DNA of 64,000 nt from NCBI GenBank assembly GCA_016789265.1, contig JAEUQK010000018.1, forward strand, positions 62,001-126,000, written 5' to 3'. The DNA is from Blastocatellia bacterium (GTDB taxonomy: Bacteria; Acidobacteriota; Blastocatellia; Pyrinomonadales; Pyrinomonadaceae). Position 1 is the first letter of the stretch; each line of letters starts with the position of its first letter. This document shows positions 43,308-52,468 of this stretch, in pieces. The position numbers and the translations under genes were made by a program. The notes under the pieces are model-generated. The model was not told the origin of the DNA and ran no database searches. It saw only the letters and a program-made list of their open reading frames with translations.

Positions 43308-44809
43308 TATTTTGCACCTCCGATCAGGTCAGCTTCGGTCAACCCGGCCTGTTTCTTTGCGTCAGCAGAGACGAGTGCGACGACTACGTGATTCTTACCC
43401 TGGACATAGGTCTTTAAATACCGGTTGATCTCGTCTCGGGTCACGGCACGAAGTTTTGCGTGATAGCTTCGGAAATACTCGATGCCCGTAGATGACCACC
43501 AAAAACCGAGCGTGTGTGCATATTCGCTTGCCTTTTCGCGTTCAAAAAGATCGTTGGTCTCGAGCAGTGTCTTGGCGCTTTCCAGCTCTTCATCGGTGAA
43601 GTAATCGGGCTGTGAGAACGCCGCGATCTCTTTGTAAACGGCCGCCAGAGCAGCCTTTGCTTTGCCGGGACTTGTTGTCATAACAAGATTGATGGGCCCC
43701 ACATTTCGCTGCGTATAGTAGCCGAACGCCACTTGCGCCGTAAGGCCGGAGTCGACAAGATTTCGCTGAAACCGAGAATTCGGCTGTTCGATGATGAAAG
43801 AGAAAACATCGGCGGCATAGGTTGCAGCGTCGTCTTTGCCGATCGAAGGTCCGTGCCAGCCGAGGTCGATAAAAATGTTCTGGTCACCGCCGTCGGTCGT
43901 TAGCGTGTCGGCCGGGCGTTCGATCATAACGGCCTCGCTTTTAGGGAGCGACGGATGTTCGACCAGCGGAAACTCTCTGAACGGATCTACCGGCCGGCGT
44001 TCCCAACTGCCCATTATCTGTTCGGCGAGCTTGAACACTTCTTCCGGGTTTGCGTCACCGGTCACGACAAGAGCCGAGTTGTTGGGCACGTAATAGCGTG
44101 ATTGTATCGTCCGCATCTTTTCGAGTGTTGCGGTGCCTACCGATTCGCGTGTTCCCTGCGGGTCTTTTCTGGTCGGGTACTTATAGAAAAGCTTTTGCTT
44201 CATCGCGAGGTCGAGATACTCAAAAGGGTTTGCTTCGTGGCGGTCGATCTCGCCGATGACGACCTTTTTTTCATTCTCGAAATCTTCTTCGTCAAAAGTC
44301 GGATAACGAACCGAATCGTTGATGATGCGTATCGCGGTGCCGAGGTAATCCTTTGTCGCGGTGTAGTAGTAATTGACGATCTCTTCGCGTGTCGTACCGT
44401 TGTACATACTGACCTTATCGGCATCGTTCAGATACGAAAGGTCGCCGATCTTGGATCTCAAGCCCGACGCGCGGGTACATATCGGTACAGTGCTTCGGGC
44501 TGAATCACAGTCGCGTAGGATGCGCGCCATGTTCGGCTTGAAGAACATATGTTCGTAGAGATGCGAAAGGCCGTGGAGTTCGGGCGGTTCGGTAAACGAA
44601 CCATTTCGCACCGCAAGCTCGACAGTTACGAGCGGGACCGACGGATCGGGAAGTACTATGACCTCGAGGCCGTTCGGCAAGGTCTTGTTGACGAAAGGTA
44701 TTGAATAATCGGGCCGTTTGACGGGTGCCGGTGCCGGCTTCTGTGCGAGACCGGTCTGGGCAAAAAACAGGGATACAAAGATCAGGAAAACCGCAATTCT
44801 ATTTCTCAC
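43307..44809 (-). CDS. M16-family zinc protease subunit with inserted palindromic element
   Basis: GTG 44809 has a GAGG site upstream. A signal peptide ends near L-A-Q. The zinc motif is H83-L-Y-E86-H87, and the third ligand lies in the V-I-G-E-I-D region about 70-80 residues on. Right after the motif, residues 103-118 are encoded by a palindromic element (44458-44503) and interrupt the sequence that homologues have as a short loop. The length of 500 residues is longer than the partner subunit. The pair probably digests peptides in the periplasm. Confidence 0.9.
   Translation of the reverse strand: MRNRIAVFLIFVSLFFAQTGLAQKPAPAPVKRPDYSIPFVNKTLPNGLEVIVLPDPSVPLVTVELAVRNGSFTEPPELHGLSHLYEHMFFKPNMARILRDCDSARSTVPICTRASGLRSKIGDLSYLNDADKVSMYNGTTREEIVNYYYTATKDYLGTAIRIINDSVRYPTFDEEDFENEKKVVIGEIDRHEANPFEYLDLAMKQKLFYKYPTRKDPQGTRESVGTATLEKMRTIQSRYYVPNNSALVVTGDANPEEVFKLAEQIMGSWERRPVDPFREFPLVEHPSLPKSEAVMIERPADTLTTDGGDQNIFIDLGWHGPSIGKDDAATYAADVFSFIIEQPNSRFQRNLVDSGLTAQVAFGYYTQRNVGPINLVMTTSPGKAKAALAAVYKEIAAFSQPDYFTDEELESAKTLLETNDLFEREKASEYAHTLGFWWSSTGIEYFRSYHAKLRAVTRDEINRYLKTYVQGKNHVVVALVSADAKKQAGLTEADLIGGAK
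44458..44503. repeat. Palindromic element within the M16 protease gene
   Basis: TCAAGCCCGACGCGCGGGTAC and GTACAGTGCTTCGGGCTGA form an imperfect inverted repeat of about 46 bases. It encodes S-A-R-S-T-V-P-I-C-T-R-A-S-G-L-R just behind the zinc motif. The arms end in AGCCCG/CGGGCT, as in family B of the aminopeptidase. Confidence 0.65.
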
Positions 44810-44925
44810 TAATTACCTCGCTTGACGTTTTGGGCAAACCGTAACGAAACCCGGATGTGGTCAACGACCGTTGGCTTGCAACACCTAGGATATTCCACTT
44901 AATCTACCATACGGAGACAAACATT

Positions 44926-45219
44926 ATGGAACGAGATAATTTGATGCACGGAGCACGCACCGCGTTGAATACCATTCCGGAAATGCGCGAATGGGCCGAA
45001 AACTATTTGAAAGAGAAGACGCGCGGCGAAAATGAGGAAATGACCGACGAGGAATTTGAAAAATACTGGAAATACCACAAACCGGAGATAATGCACACCG
45101 GAGCAGCCGAGGCGATGGCGGCGTGGAGAAGTCGGGAAGAACGGGAGAAAGGGAGAAAGGGAGATGGGGAAACTCGTTACTCGGCATCAGGACTTGGAAG
45201 TCTATCGCAAGGCGTTTGA
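44926..45219 (+). CDS. Small hypothetical charged protein
   Basis: From ATG 44926, with CGGAG upstream, the 97-residue protein is mostly helical and acidic in the middle (N-E-E-M-T-D-E-E-F-E-K-Y-W). It overlaps the next gene by 56 bases, and its last third is read through a GGGAGAAA tandem repeat, so the C-terminal residues are probably not conserved. An upstream frame start at 44857 has no support. No family is recognised. Confidence 0.5.
   Translation: MERDNLMHGARTALNTIPEMREWAENYLKEKTRGENEEMTDEEFEKYWKYHKPEIMHTGAAEAMAAWRSREEREKGRKGDGETRYSASGLGSLSQGV
45143..45166 (+). repeat. GGGAGAAA tandem repeat forming the ribosome site of the next gene
   Basis: Two perfect copies and a third altered one (GGGAGATG) run into the ATG at 45164. 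The second copy's GGGAG at 45151-45155 sits at good Shine-Dalgarno spacing. Slippage would change both the site and the upstream protein's tail. Confidence 0.7.
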
Positions 45220-45556
45220 AGCGGCGATGCGTATCTTTGATATTTCAAAGAATTTTCCGAAGGAAGAAACCTACTCGCTTACGGATCAGGTGCGGCGGTC
45301 TTCGAGATCGGTATGTGCAAATTTGGCAGAAGTTTGGCGAAAAAGAAGGTATCAGGCCGCGTTTATTAGTAAACTCTCGGATGCCGAAAGTGAGGCCGCC
45401 GAAACGCAGACCTGGATCGAATTTGCCGTTCGCTGCGATTATCTAGATCGCGAAATTGCAAAAGAAATATTCGTCGAATACGACGAAGTAATCGCAATGC
45501 TCGTAACGATGATAAACAACCCTGACCGATGGGTTTTGCCATCAGGACGAAAATAG
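45164..45556 (+). CDS. Four-helix-bundle protein (S23 ribosomal-like family)
   Basis: This is a 130-residue helical protein of the family named after intervening-sequence-encoded S23: D-L-E-V-Y-R-K-A-F, T-D-Q-V-R-R-S-S-R-S-V-C-A-N-L-A-E-V-W and F-I-S-K-L-S-D-A-E-S-E-A-A-E-T-Q. Its cellular role is not known. It is usually encoded alone, and here it overlaps a short hypothetical gene. Confidence 0.9.
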   Translation: MGKLVTRHQDLEVYRKAFEAAMRIFDISKNFPKEETYSLTDQVRRSSRSVCANLAEVWRKRRYQAAFISKLSDAESEAAETQTWIEFAVRCDYLDREIAKEIFVEYDEVIAMLVTMINNPDRWVLPSGRK

Positions 45557-45605
45557 AAAGGGAGGGGCTTCCCCTACTCCCCTTCTCCTCTACTCCCCAA
45601 CTTCC

Positions 45606-47243
45606 TCAGACCCCCGGCATTGCCTTCTTGAGCGGTTTCAGTATAAGGAACAAGACCACGGCCATGAACAGTGCCATGCACGCGAGGACGAGGAAAAAGC
45701 TCGACTGCAGCCAGATGTCCCAGAAAACGCCTATCTGCGTAAGCTTGTTGCCGATGGCGGTCGCCACAAACCATCCGCCCATAAGCATCCCGCGTTTGCT
45801 TATCGGGGCTACCTTTGAAACAAGCGAAAGTCCCATCGGCGAAAGCATCAGTTCGCCAAGCGTTACGATCATGTAGGCAAAGATAAGCCAAAACGGCGAC
45901 ACCCTAAACAGGTGCGCAGCTTGCAATATCTTCTCTTTATGAGCGTCGCCCTGTCCTGGAGCGACTTTGTTGATAGCCGCGATAAGCTGGTCGCCGCCCG
46001 GGGTTGTCATATTTGTCTCAGCATTCGTCGTTGCTGAAAACTTGACGCCGTCGATCAGATTTTTTCCGTCGTCGGTTTTCGCGGACATCAGCTTTTCGAT
46101 CACTTCCTTAGGCACGCCTTGTGAAACAAGGTTGGTCGCGACGCGTTCATTAATCCGGAAAGAACCGTGGGCGATCTGATCAGGTGTGCGAACTGAGTTT
46201 TCCCCGATGGTCGCACCGTACCAGAGCACCAGAAATGAAAGGCCGGTAAGTGTCATTCCGAACGCCATTTTGGTCGGCGTCGCGGGTTCTTTTCCGCGTT
46301 TATCCAGCAGGCCCCAAAACCAGACCAGCGGAAACGTCAAAATAAGGATCCAGATCGCATTGATCGAGTTTGAGATCGTTCCTGTAACCTGCCATTCGGT
46401 GTTGTCGTCGGCAAAATAGGTGAGCGTTGATCCGTTCTGATGGAATACCATCCAAAAGACGATCACTATCAGAAATACAACGATCAGGGCCATAATGCGC
46501 TTGCCCTCCGGAACGGCAGCCATCAATCGGGCTGATTCGTTCTGGCTGCTTATTTCTTGCGGCGGAGCGTCAACGGCCGTCGCGGCTGAATCAGCATCGG
46601 CCCCGGCCTTCTTATCGGCGGACATCACAAGGCTCTTCCATTTCCAGAGAACGAACACCGAGATGACCATTCCGAATGCCGCGATGGCAAATGCTACGTG
46701 AAACCCGAAGTACGCCCGGGCGATCTCCATCACGATCGGCGCGAGGGCCGCACCGACGTTGATGCCCATATAGAAGATGTTGTAGGCACGGTCCTTGAGG
46801 TGGCTGCCCTCGGGATAGAGGTTGCCGACCATGGTCGAGACGTTCGGCTTGAAGAAACCGTTACCGATCACAAGGAACGTGAGCGCGAGATATACCGCCC
46901 AGATCGCAGGGATCGACAGGGTAGCATGACCGGCCATAAAGAAGAATCCGCCGATCATCACAGCCTTGCGATAACCGGTGATCCGGTCCGCTATTATGCC
47001 GCCTATCAGCGGGCTGGCATACACGAACATCAGATATGTAGAATAGAGCCAAGTCGCTTCAGAGGCGGTCCACCCGAAACCCTCTTTAGGGTCGCGAAGG
47101 TAAAGCGTGAACAATGCCAGCATCGAATAGAACGAAAATCGTTCCCACATTTCGGTGGCAAAGAGTACGGCGAGCCCCTTCGGGTGTTTATTCACACCTT
47201 CTATGTGTGCAGCGGCATTTAGTGTCTCAGCATTAGCGCTCAT
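45606..47243 (-). CDS. POT-family peptide/MFS transporter
   Basis: ATG 47243 is preceded by AGGTGA. The 545-residue protein has 14 or so membrane helices. It has the family features E-M-W-E-R-F-S-F-Y near the first helix, G-G-I-I-A-D-R, and N-V-S-T-M-V-G-N-L-Y. POT proteins take up di- and tripeptides with protons. Fits with nearby peptidases, but no direct link is shown. Confidence 0.93.
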   Translation of the reverse strand: MSANAETLNAAAHIEGVNKHPKGLAVLFATEMWERFSFYSMLALFTLYLRDPKEGFGWTASEATWLYSTYLMFVYASPLIGGIIADRITGYRKAVMIGGFFFMAGHATLSIPAIWAVYLALTFLVIGNGFFKPNVSTMVGNLYPEGSHLKDRAYNIFYMGINVGAALAPIVMEIARAYFGFHVAFAIAAFGMVISVFVLWKWKSLVMSADKKAGADADSAATAVDAPPQEISSQNESARLMAAVPEGKRIMALIVVFLIVIVFWMVFHQNGSTLTYFADDNTEWQVTGTISNSINAIWILILTFPLVWFWGLLDKRGKEPATPTKMAFGMTLTGLSFLVLWYGATIGENSVRTPDQIAHGSFRINERVATNLVSQGVPKEVIEKLMSAKTDDGKNLIDGVKFSATTNAETNMTTPGGDQLIAAINKVAPGQGDAHKEKILQAAHLFRVSPFWLIFAYMIVTLGELMLSPMGLSLVSKVAPISKRGMLMGGWFVATAIGNKLTQIGVFWDIWLQSSFFLVLACMALFMAVVLFLILKPLKKAMPGV

Positions 47244-47386
47244 CAAATTTTCACCTAGTTTTCTTGGAATCTACGGAAGAGTTAGGCAGAATATAGCAGA
47301 TTATTTTGTGTACGAAAAGCAAATAAACCGTTTGCTGCGTGCGGTCAGCGGCCCGGATCAAAACATAACAATAGTAAAAGGAGTGA

Positions 47387-47746
47387 ATGATGTTTGGAAT
47401 TCTCGGCATTGTGGCGATCGTCGTTTTCACTATCCAGGTCTATAAGACCGCCAACGGCACGGGCAGAAACGGTGCACTTTGGGCATTGCTCACAGCCGCC
47501 GTCGGATTTGGGTTCCAGCTCGTTATCCCGTTCGTCTTCGGCCTTGTCATCGCCATCGTCTATCTTGTCAGCGGTTCGTCGCCCGAGTCTCTCGAATCCG
47601 ACATCAACCTGCCCGCATCGCTTATCGGCATCGCCGGTATCGTGATCAGCATTATCGGTATGGTGCTCATATCAAAACACGTCGCCAAGGTCCCGGACGA
47701 ACCGCCGATGGCGGCGTCAACGCCGCCGCCGCCGCCGTCATTTTGA
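47387..47746 (+). CDS. Small three-helix membrane protein with Pro-rich tail
   Basis: The start is ATG 47387 (or the adjacent ATG 47390), with AAAAGGAG upstream. The 119-residue protein has three hydrophobic segments and ends A-S-T-P-P-P-P-P-S-F. No family is recognised. It lies between the divergent transporter and the tRNA. Confidence 0.62.
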   Translation: MMFGILGIVAIVVFTIQVYKTANGTGRNGALWALLTAAVGFGFQLVIPFVFGLVIAIVYLVSGSSPESLESDINLPASLIGIAGIVISIIGMVLISKHVAKVPDEPPMAASTPPPPPSF

Positions 47747-47804
47747 TGGTGTTTCACCGTCGGACTTGATTGATGGCGACCGTTAATCTAGACTTTTTGT
47801 TCAT

Positions 47805-47880
<76 letters not shown>

Positions 47881-47918
47881 ATTTTTCCCGCTTTATTTCT
47901 ACCATCGGAGTAGTTCCC

Positions 47919-49145
47919 TTGAGACCCGTCACAAAATCGCGAAAGCTCGACGATGTCTTTTACGACATTCGCGGGCCGGTTCTCGACCTCGCCCATAAAA
48001 TGGAGGAGGCCGGGCAGCACATCATAAAACTCAACATTGGCAACCTTGCGGCCTTCGGGCTGGAGCCGCCCGACGAGATCGTGCAGGACATGATCCGCAA
48101 TCTGCCTAATGCCGCCGGATACACCGACAGCAAAGGTCTTTTTGCGCCTCGAAGGTCGGTCGTACATTATTCACAGGAGAAAGGGATCGCGGGCGTGACG
48201 ATCGAAGATGTATATCTTGGAAACGGTGCGTCGGAACTGATCACGATGTCGCTCAATGCACTGCTCGACTCGGGCGACGAGATACTCGTCCCAGCGCCCG
48301 ATTATCCATTATGGACAGGTGCGGTCAGCTTGAGCGGCGGCAAGCCGGTTCACTACGTATGTGACGAAGCGAGCGATTGGTATCCCGACCTTGACGATAT
48401 TCGAAGTCAAGTTACGCCTCACACACGCGGAATTGTCGTCATAAATCCAAACAATCCGACAGGCACGTTGTATCCGGTCGAGGTCCTTCAAGGTATCATC
48501 GACATTGCGCACGAGCACAATCTTATCGTTTTTGCCGACGAGATCTACGACAAGACGCTTTACGATGGGAACACGCATACGAGCCTTGCGTCGCTGGCCG
48601 ACGACCTTTTGATCCTGACGTTCAACGGCCTGAGCAAGAATTATCGTTCGTGCGGATATCGAGCGGGTTGGATGATAGTTTCAGGAAATAAAACGCATGC
48701 CGGCGACTATATCGAGGGGCTGAACATGCTTGCGTCGATGCGTTTGTGCGCAAATACGCCCGGGCAACTTGCCATACAAACGGCTCTTGGCGGTTATCAA
48801 AGCATCAATGACCTTGTCGCTCCCGGAGGAAGGCTTTGTCGGCAGCGCGACCGAGCGTACGACCTACTGACCCAGATCCCCGGCGTTTCGGTGGTTAAGC
48901 CAAAAGCCGCGTTGTATATGTTTCCGCGGCTGGATCCAAAGGTTTATCCGATCGCAGACGATCAACAGTTCGCCTGCGAGCTACTGGCCGAGGAAAGAGT
49001 CCTGATAGTACAGGGAACCGGATTTAACTGGATAGCCAGTGACCATTTCCGACTCGTGTTCTTGCCGAATGTCGATGATCTTCACAACGCGATCGGCCGC
49101 ATCGCTAACTTCCTCGATCGATATCGAAGCCGGCATTCTGCCTGA
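47919..49145 (+). CDS. Class I PLP aminotransferase (AlaA-like)
   Basis: TTG 47919 has CGGAG eight bases upstream and lies beyond the tRNA; an in-frame ATG at 47847 falls inside the tRNA and is rejected. The protein has L-N-I-G-N-L-A-A-F-G, N-P-N-N-P-T-G, D-E-I-Y-D-K and the PLP lysine in G-L-S-K-N-Y-R. It resembles AlaA, which makes alanine from pyruvate, but also acts on other keto acids. It is 408 residues. Confidence 0.92.
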   Translation: MRPVTKSRKLDDVFYDIRGPVLDLAHKMEEAGQHIIKLNIGNLAAFGLEPPDEIVQDMIRNLPNAAGYTDSKGLFAPRRSVVHYSQEKGIAGVTIEDVYLGNGASELITMSLNALLDSGDEILVPAPDYPLWTGAVSLSGGKPVHYVCDEASDWYPDLDDIRSQVTPHTRGIVVINPNNPTGTLYPVEVLQGIIDIAHEHNLIVFADEIYDKTLYDGNTHTSLASLADDLLILTFNGLSKNYRSCGYRAGWMIVSGNKTHAGDYIEGLNMLASMRLCANTPGQLAIQTALGGYQSINDLVAPGGRLCRQRDRAYDLLTQIPGVSVVKPKAALYMFPRLDPKVYPIADDQQFACELLAEERVLIVQGTGFNWIASDHFRLVFLPNVDDLHNAIGRIANFLDRYRSRHSA

Positions 49146-49222
49146 AAAAAATCGTTCCATACGCGCTCGTAATGGGTATATGATCCGGCCTACTTGCGGT
49201 CACATCCGCCGGAGGGATCGAA

Positions 49223-49633
49223 ATGCGCGGGCTTATCCTGACTGCCGTTATCGTACTCCTTCTTTGTGTCATTACATTCTATTTCCGACCTTCAATTTCG
49301 GGCCCGACCATTTCGCCGCCGGTTGGAGATCAGTACTCGACCGCTATAAATGCCGCAAAAGGTGCTTCGCAAGTTCATGGCTTTGCCGAACGACAGCGAT
49401 GGGCGGCGCAGCTTCAGCTTTCATCGATACCAACATCCGATCGTCAATTCTCGACCGATGGGACTAAAGCCGACACACTCGTTGTTTCTTCGGACACAAT
49501 GAGTGCATTTGATTGTTCTGGTTTTGCGAAGAGCGAAAACGGGGTAACCGCTGTCAACCTGGGATTCAAAAAGGTGACATGCCAAAATCGCATGAACAGG
49601 ATGATCTATTACGAAGATCTTGAAATGAGATGA
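49223..49633 (+). CDS. Hypothetical single-helix membrane or exported protein
   Basis: The 136-residue protein has one N-terminal hydrophobic helix (L-I-L-T-A-V-I-V-L-L-L-C-V-I-T-F-Y-F) and two cysteines in the mature part. It has no recognised family. GGAGGGATCG precedes ATG 49223 at good spacing, which supports the start. It lies between the aminotransferase and the tRNA-Glu. Confidence 0.6.
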   Translation: MRGLILTAVIVLLLCVITFYFRPSISGPTISPPVGDQYSTAINAAKGASQVHGFAERQRWAAQLQLSSIPTSDRQFSTDGTKADTLVVSSDTMSAFDCSGFAKSENGVTAVNLGFKKVTCQNRMNRMIYYEDLEMR

Positions 49634-49644
49634 AGTTAAATGGT

Positions 49645-49719
49645 TGGTAGCGCCTAGGGGAATCGAACCCCTCTTTCAAGAATGAGAATCTTGCGTCCTA
49701 ACCGATAGACGAAGGCGCC
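49645..49719 (-). tRNA. tRNA-Glu, anticodon CTC
   Basis: On the minus strand, GGCGCCT/AGGCGCT acceptor stem (one G-T pair), D-arm, anticodon loop TTCTCAT giving CTC, T-arm GAGGGG-TTCGATT-CCCCT and encoded CCA. All arms fold. Confidence 0.96.
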
Positions 49720-49802
49720 ATTCGAAGCGAATTTAATTCTCACCCAGAAATATTGATTTTGCAAGCATTCTGACAGGTGGGGCGGGAGGTCCGCGTCGGT
49801 TA

Positions 49803-51980
49803 TCAAAGACGGATCTTTATGCCGCCGTTAAAGATGCGGCCCTCGAGATGTGTCCAGAGCTCGGCGAATGTCGGGTTGTCGCTCGGTGGAATTACCACCT
49901 GCGAATAGCGGCTCTGACGAACGTCGGTCAGATTTTCAGCATTAAAGAAAATGCTGAATTTGCCGAACGTTTTTTCCGCAAACACTCCGACTTCGGCCGT
50001 TGACCGCGTTCGCGATCGGTCCTCAAGCGTCTGCCGGCTCTGATAGTAAAATTCGACACCGGCCTTGAAATTCTTGTGCTCTTCAAAAACGAGAGAAGAA
50101 TTTACCCGGCTGCGCGGCAGCAATGTCAGCCTGCGGTCACCCGGCAAATATCCGGCCTTGGCATCGGTGAATGTGTAACCCGCAAACAATTTCGCGATGC
50201 CATAGCCAATACGCAGGTTCGTCTCAAACCCGCGGCTTATGACAGATGAATCCGCATTAGCAAACTGGTATTTTCCACTTTCAACCTGACGCAAAACGAC
50301 CGGGTCGGTTATCTGTGTGTAAAAAAACATTTGATTCAGCGAATAGCTTAGTCTCTCTCCTAACCGGCCGCGGTAGTTGATGTCGAAAGTGCCTCCGCGG
50401 CTGCGTTCCGCGTTTAGGTCGTTACCGATCGGCAGGACATTTCTAAACAAGAGTCTTTCGGCTTCTTCGGTGAAGACGGTCGGCGTCTTATAACCGAGGC
50501 CAACACCAACACGCGTCGTCAGATTTTCGGAAATTCGGTACAACATCGAGACTCTCGGCAAGGCGAACGTACCGTAGTGTTTCGCGTGGTCGAGCCGAAA
50601 CCCAGCCTCGAGCGACACCTTTTCGGTGAGATCGATCGTGTCCTGAATGAAACCTCCGAACGTGGTCCGTGTCTCATCTCGGCGTTGGGTTGAAGCAGGT
50701 GCCGAGCCTTCCCTAAATTGATCGTGAACGGCACTTCCCCCAAACACCAGGGTGTGCTTTTCGAAAACACGGAAATACGACAGGTCGGTAAACGAATTAA
50801 ACTGGCTGCCTTTGAATTGATAACTCGGCGTAGTTAGATCTCGCTTAAAGAACGCGAGGCTCTGTTTAGCGTTCAGTCGGCTGCCGTCCGCAAAGACGCG
50901 GTCAAAATTCAGTGTCGTGATATTTCTAATCGAATCATTCTTTTCGAAATAAGAATAAAGCGGTCCCGAATCGCCGCGAGCTGCGAGAATATCCCCGCCC
51001 TTTCTCGATTGATATGAGATCGAATTTCCGATGGCAAGTGTGGTCTTGTCGTCGATATAGAATAGGAGTTTTGGATTGACCCCAAACGACTTGGTACCCG
51101 GTAAATCCGTGAACTCATCATTGTCCACGTCATGCGGCCGCTGAAAGTTGGCGGAACCGAGCACTGTGTAGCCAAACTTCTCTAGCTTGCGCGAATTGAA
51201 TGCGGAGACGTCAGTTCCGCCCGCCGAAGTTAGATTAAAGACCAGCGTTGTGACCGGCTTCTCTTCGGGATCTTTTGTGATGAAGTTAACGACGCCCGCA
51301 ATGGCGTCACCGCCAAACAATGTCGCCGAAGGTCCTTTGATGACTTCGACCTGTTTTAGATCAAGCGGCGGTATTTCCAGCACGCTGAGGCTTCCAGAAA
51401 AGCCGCCAAACGCCGGAAATCCATCCTTCAGGATCTGGGTGTATCGTCCGTCAAGCCCTTGGATCCTTATCGATTGAGTATTAGATGTTGCCGATGTCTG
51501 CTGCACTTGAATACCGGTGCTTTCGTGAAGCGCCATCGACACATTTGCCGGCCGCATGTTTATCTTCTCGTCGAGTTCTTCTTCGTCGATGGCCTCGACT
51601 CGGGTCGGCTCTGCCTCGATCTCGCGGCCGGTTCGCGTCGAGTTTATCGTCACCGAACCGACTTCATTATTCAGTTCCAAAAAGACCGTTCTTTCCGTGG
51701 AACCGGTTAACGGAAAGACTGCTTTGATCTCGGCCTCATCATAACCGGGCGACGAGATCACAATGGTTTGTTCACCATCGGGGATCATTGAAAGTAGGGC
51801 GATACCGGTGGTGTCCGCGACCAATGAGATCTCGGTTCCTTTTACGGTGACATTCGCCGCAGCGACAGGTTCGTTCGTGTCTTTGTTCTTTACCTGCACG
51901 CGCAGGGTATTGTTGCTTTGCGCAAATATTGCGGTCGCCGAATACAGGAAAGCGGCGGCGATCATAGTTCGTATTAACAT
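49803..51980 (-). CDS. TonB-dependent outer-membrane receptor
   Basis: From ATG 51980 (minus) the protein has a signal peptide ending I-F-A-Q, a carboxypeptidase-regulatory-like domain (about 25-105), a plug domain (S-I-R-I-Q-G-L-D-G-R, V-E-V-I-K-G-P-S-A-T-L-F-G-G-D-A-I-A-G-V-V-N) and a 22-strand barrel ending I-K-I-R-L. It is about 725 residues. The ligand is not evident; the neighbouring Cys-rich small protein and PepSY protein suggest a metal ion or chelate. A longer frame from 52052 adds unsupported residues before the signal peptide. Confidence 0.93.
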   Translation of the reverse strand: MLIRTMIAAAFLYSATAIFAQSNNTLRVQVKNKDTNEPVAAANVTVKGTEISLVADTTGIALLSMIPDGEQTIVISSPGYDEAEIKAVFPLTGSTERTVFLELNNEVGSVTINSTRTGREIEAEPTRVEAIDEEELDEKINMRPANVSMALHESTGIQVQQTSATSNTQSIRIQGLDGRYTQILKDGFPAFGGFSGSLSVLEIPPLDLKQVEVIKGPSATLFGGDAIAGVVNFITKDPEEKPVTTLVFNLTSAGGTDVSAFNSRKLEKFGYTVLGSANFQRPHDVDNDEFTDLPGTKSFGVNPKLLFYIDDKTTLAIGNSISYQSRKGGDILAARGDSGPLYSYFEKNDSIRNITTLNFDRVFADGSRLNAKQSLAFFKRDLTTPSYQFKGSQFNSFTDLSYFRVFEKHTLVFGGSAVHDQFREGSAPASTQRRDETRTTFGGFIQDTIDLTEKVSLEAGFRLDHAKHYGTFALPRVSMLYRISENLTTRVGVGLGYKTPTVFTEEAERLLFRNVLPIGNDLNAERSRGGTFDINYRGRLGERLSYSLNQMFFYTQITDPVVLRQVESGKYQFANADSSVISRGFETNLRIGYGIAKLFAGYTFTDAKAGYLPGDRRLTLLPRSRVNSSLVFEEHKNFKAGVEFYYQSRQTLEDRSRTRSTAEVGVFAEKTFGKFSIFFNAENLTDVRQSRYSQVVIPPSDNPTFAELWTHLEGRIFNGGIKIRL

Positions 51981-52077
51981 CTCGGATTTCTCCAAAAAAA
52001 ATCTAAACCAAAGGCAATTGTCATTCACGGTTCGTCTCCCGTGAATAGTCAAACATAGGCGCAGTTGTACAAAGGGT

Positions 52078-52404
52078 TTAGTCTTTGGGCGGCTGCCAGA
52101 TCGAATAGGATGGGATGTTTAATGCGGGGTTGGTGTTTTCAAGTAGGTTTTCAAGAAGGACGGTCGTAACACGCTTCGGTACCGCGACCATGACCTCGGA
52201 ATGACAGCCGACACTAAGGCCGCAGCACGAGCAAATGCAGAACGGTGAGCAAAACTCGCCGTGAACGCTGTCAGGAGGTTGCGGTTGCTGTACAGCGGCA
52301 CACCTCCGTAAATCGACTGAAGGCGGAGCCGCAAAAACATCCTGACACGGCTGCGAAAGGAGAAACAAGATGTAGACAATAGTGAAAAACGAAACGGCCC
52401 GCAT
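52078..52404 (-). CDS. Small Cys-rich exported protein (DUF6660-like)
   Basis: The 108-residue protein has a signal peptide and a dense cysteine cluster C-S-P-F-C-I-C-S-C-C-G within 11 residues, plus C-Q-D near the start. This matches small DUF6660-type proteins that occur beside TonB receptors of metal-related loci. Metal binding is likely but unproven. It sits just upstream of the receptor gene in the same direction. Confidence 0.75.
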   Translation of the reverse strand: MRAVSFFTIVYILFLLSQPCQDVFAAPPSVDLRRCAAVQQPQPPDSVHGEFCSPFCICSCCGLSVGCHSEVMVAVPKRVTTVLLENLLENTNPALNIPSYSIWQPPKD

Positions 52405-52468
52405 GTGTGCAATTACATTCTTGCATCACGCCGGGCCGTAAACAAATCGGATCAAACTAGATCTGACT

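Noticed and set aside
45557..45605. Terminator between the four-helix-bundle gene and the transporter
   Set aside because: The CCCC/GGGG-rich gap can fold in several weak ways and has no T-run; not enough to call.
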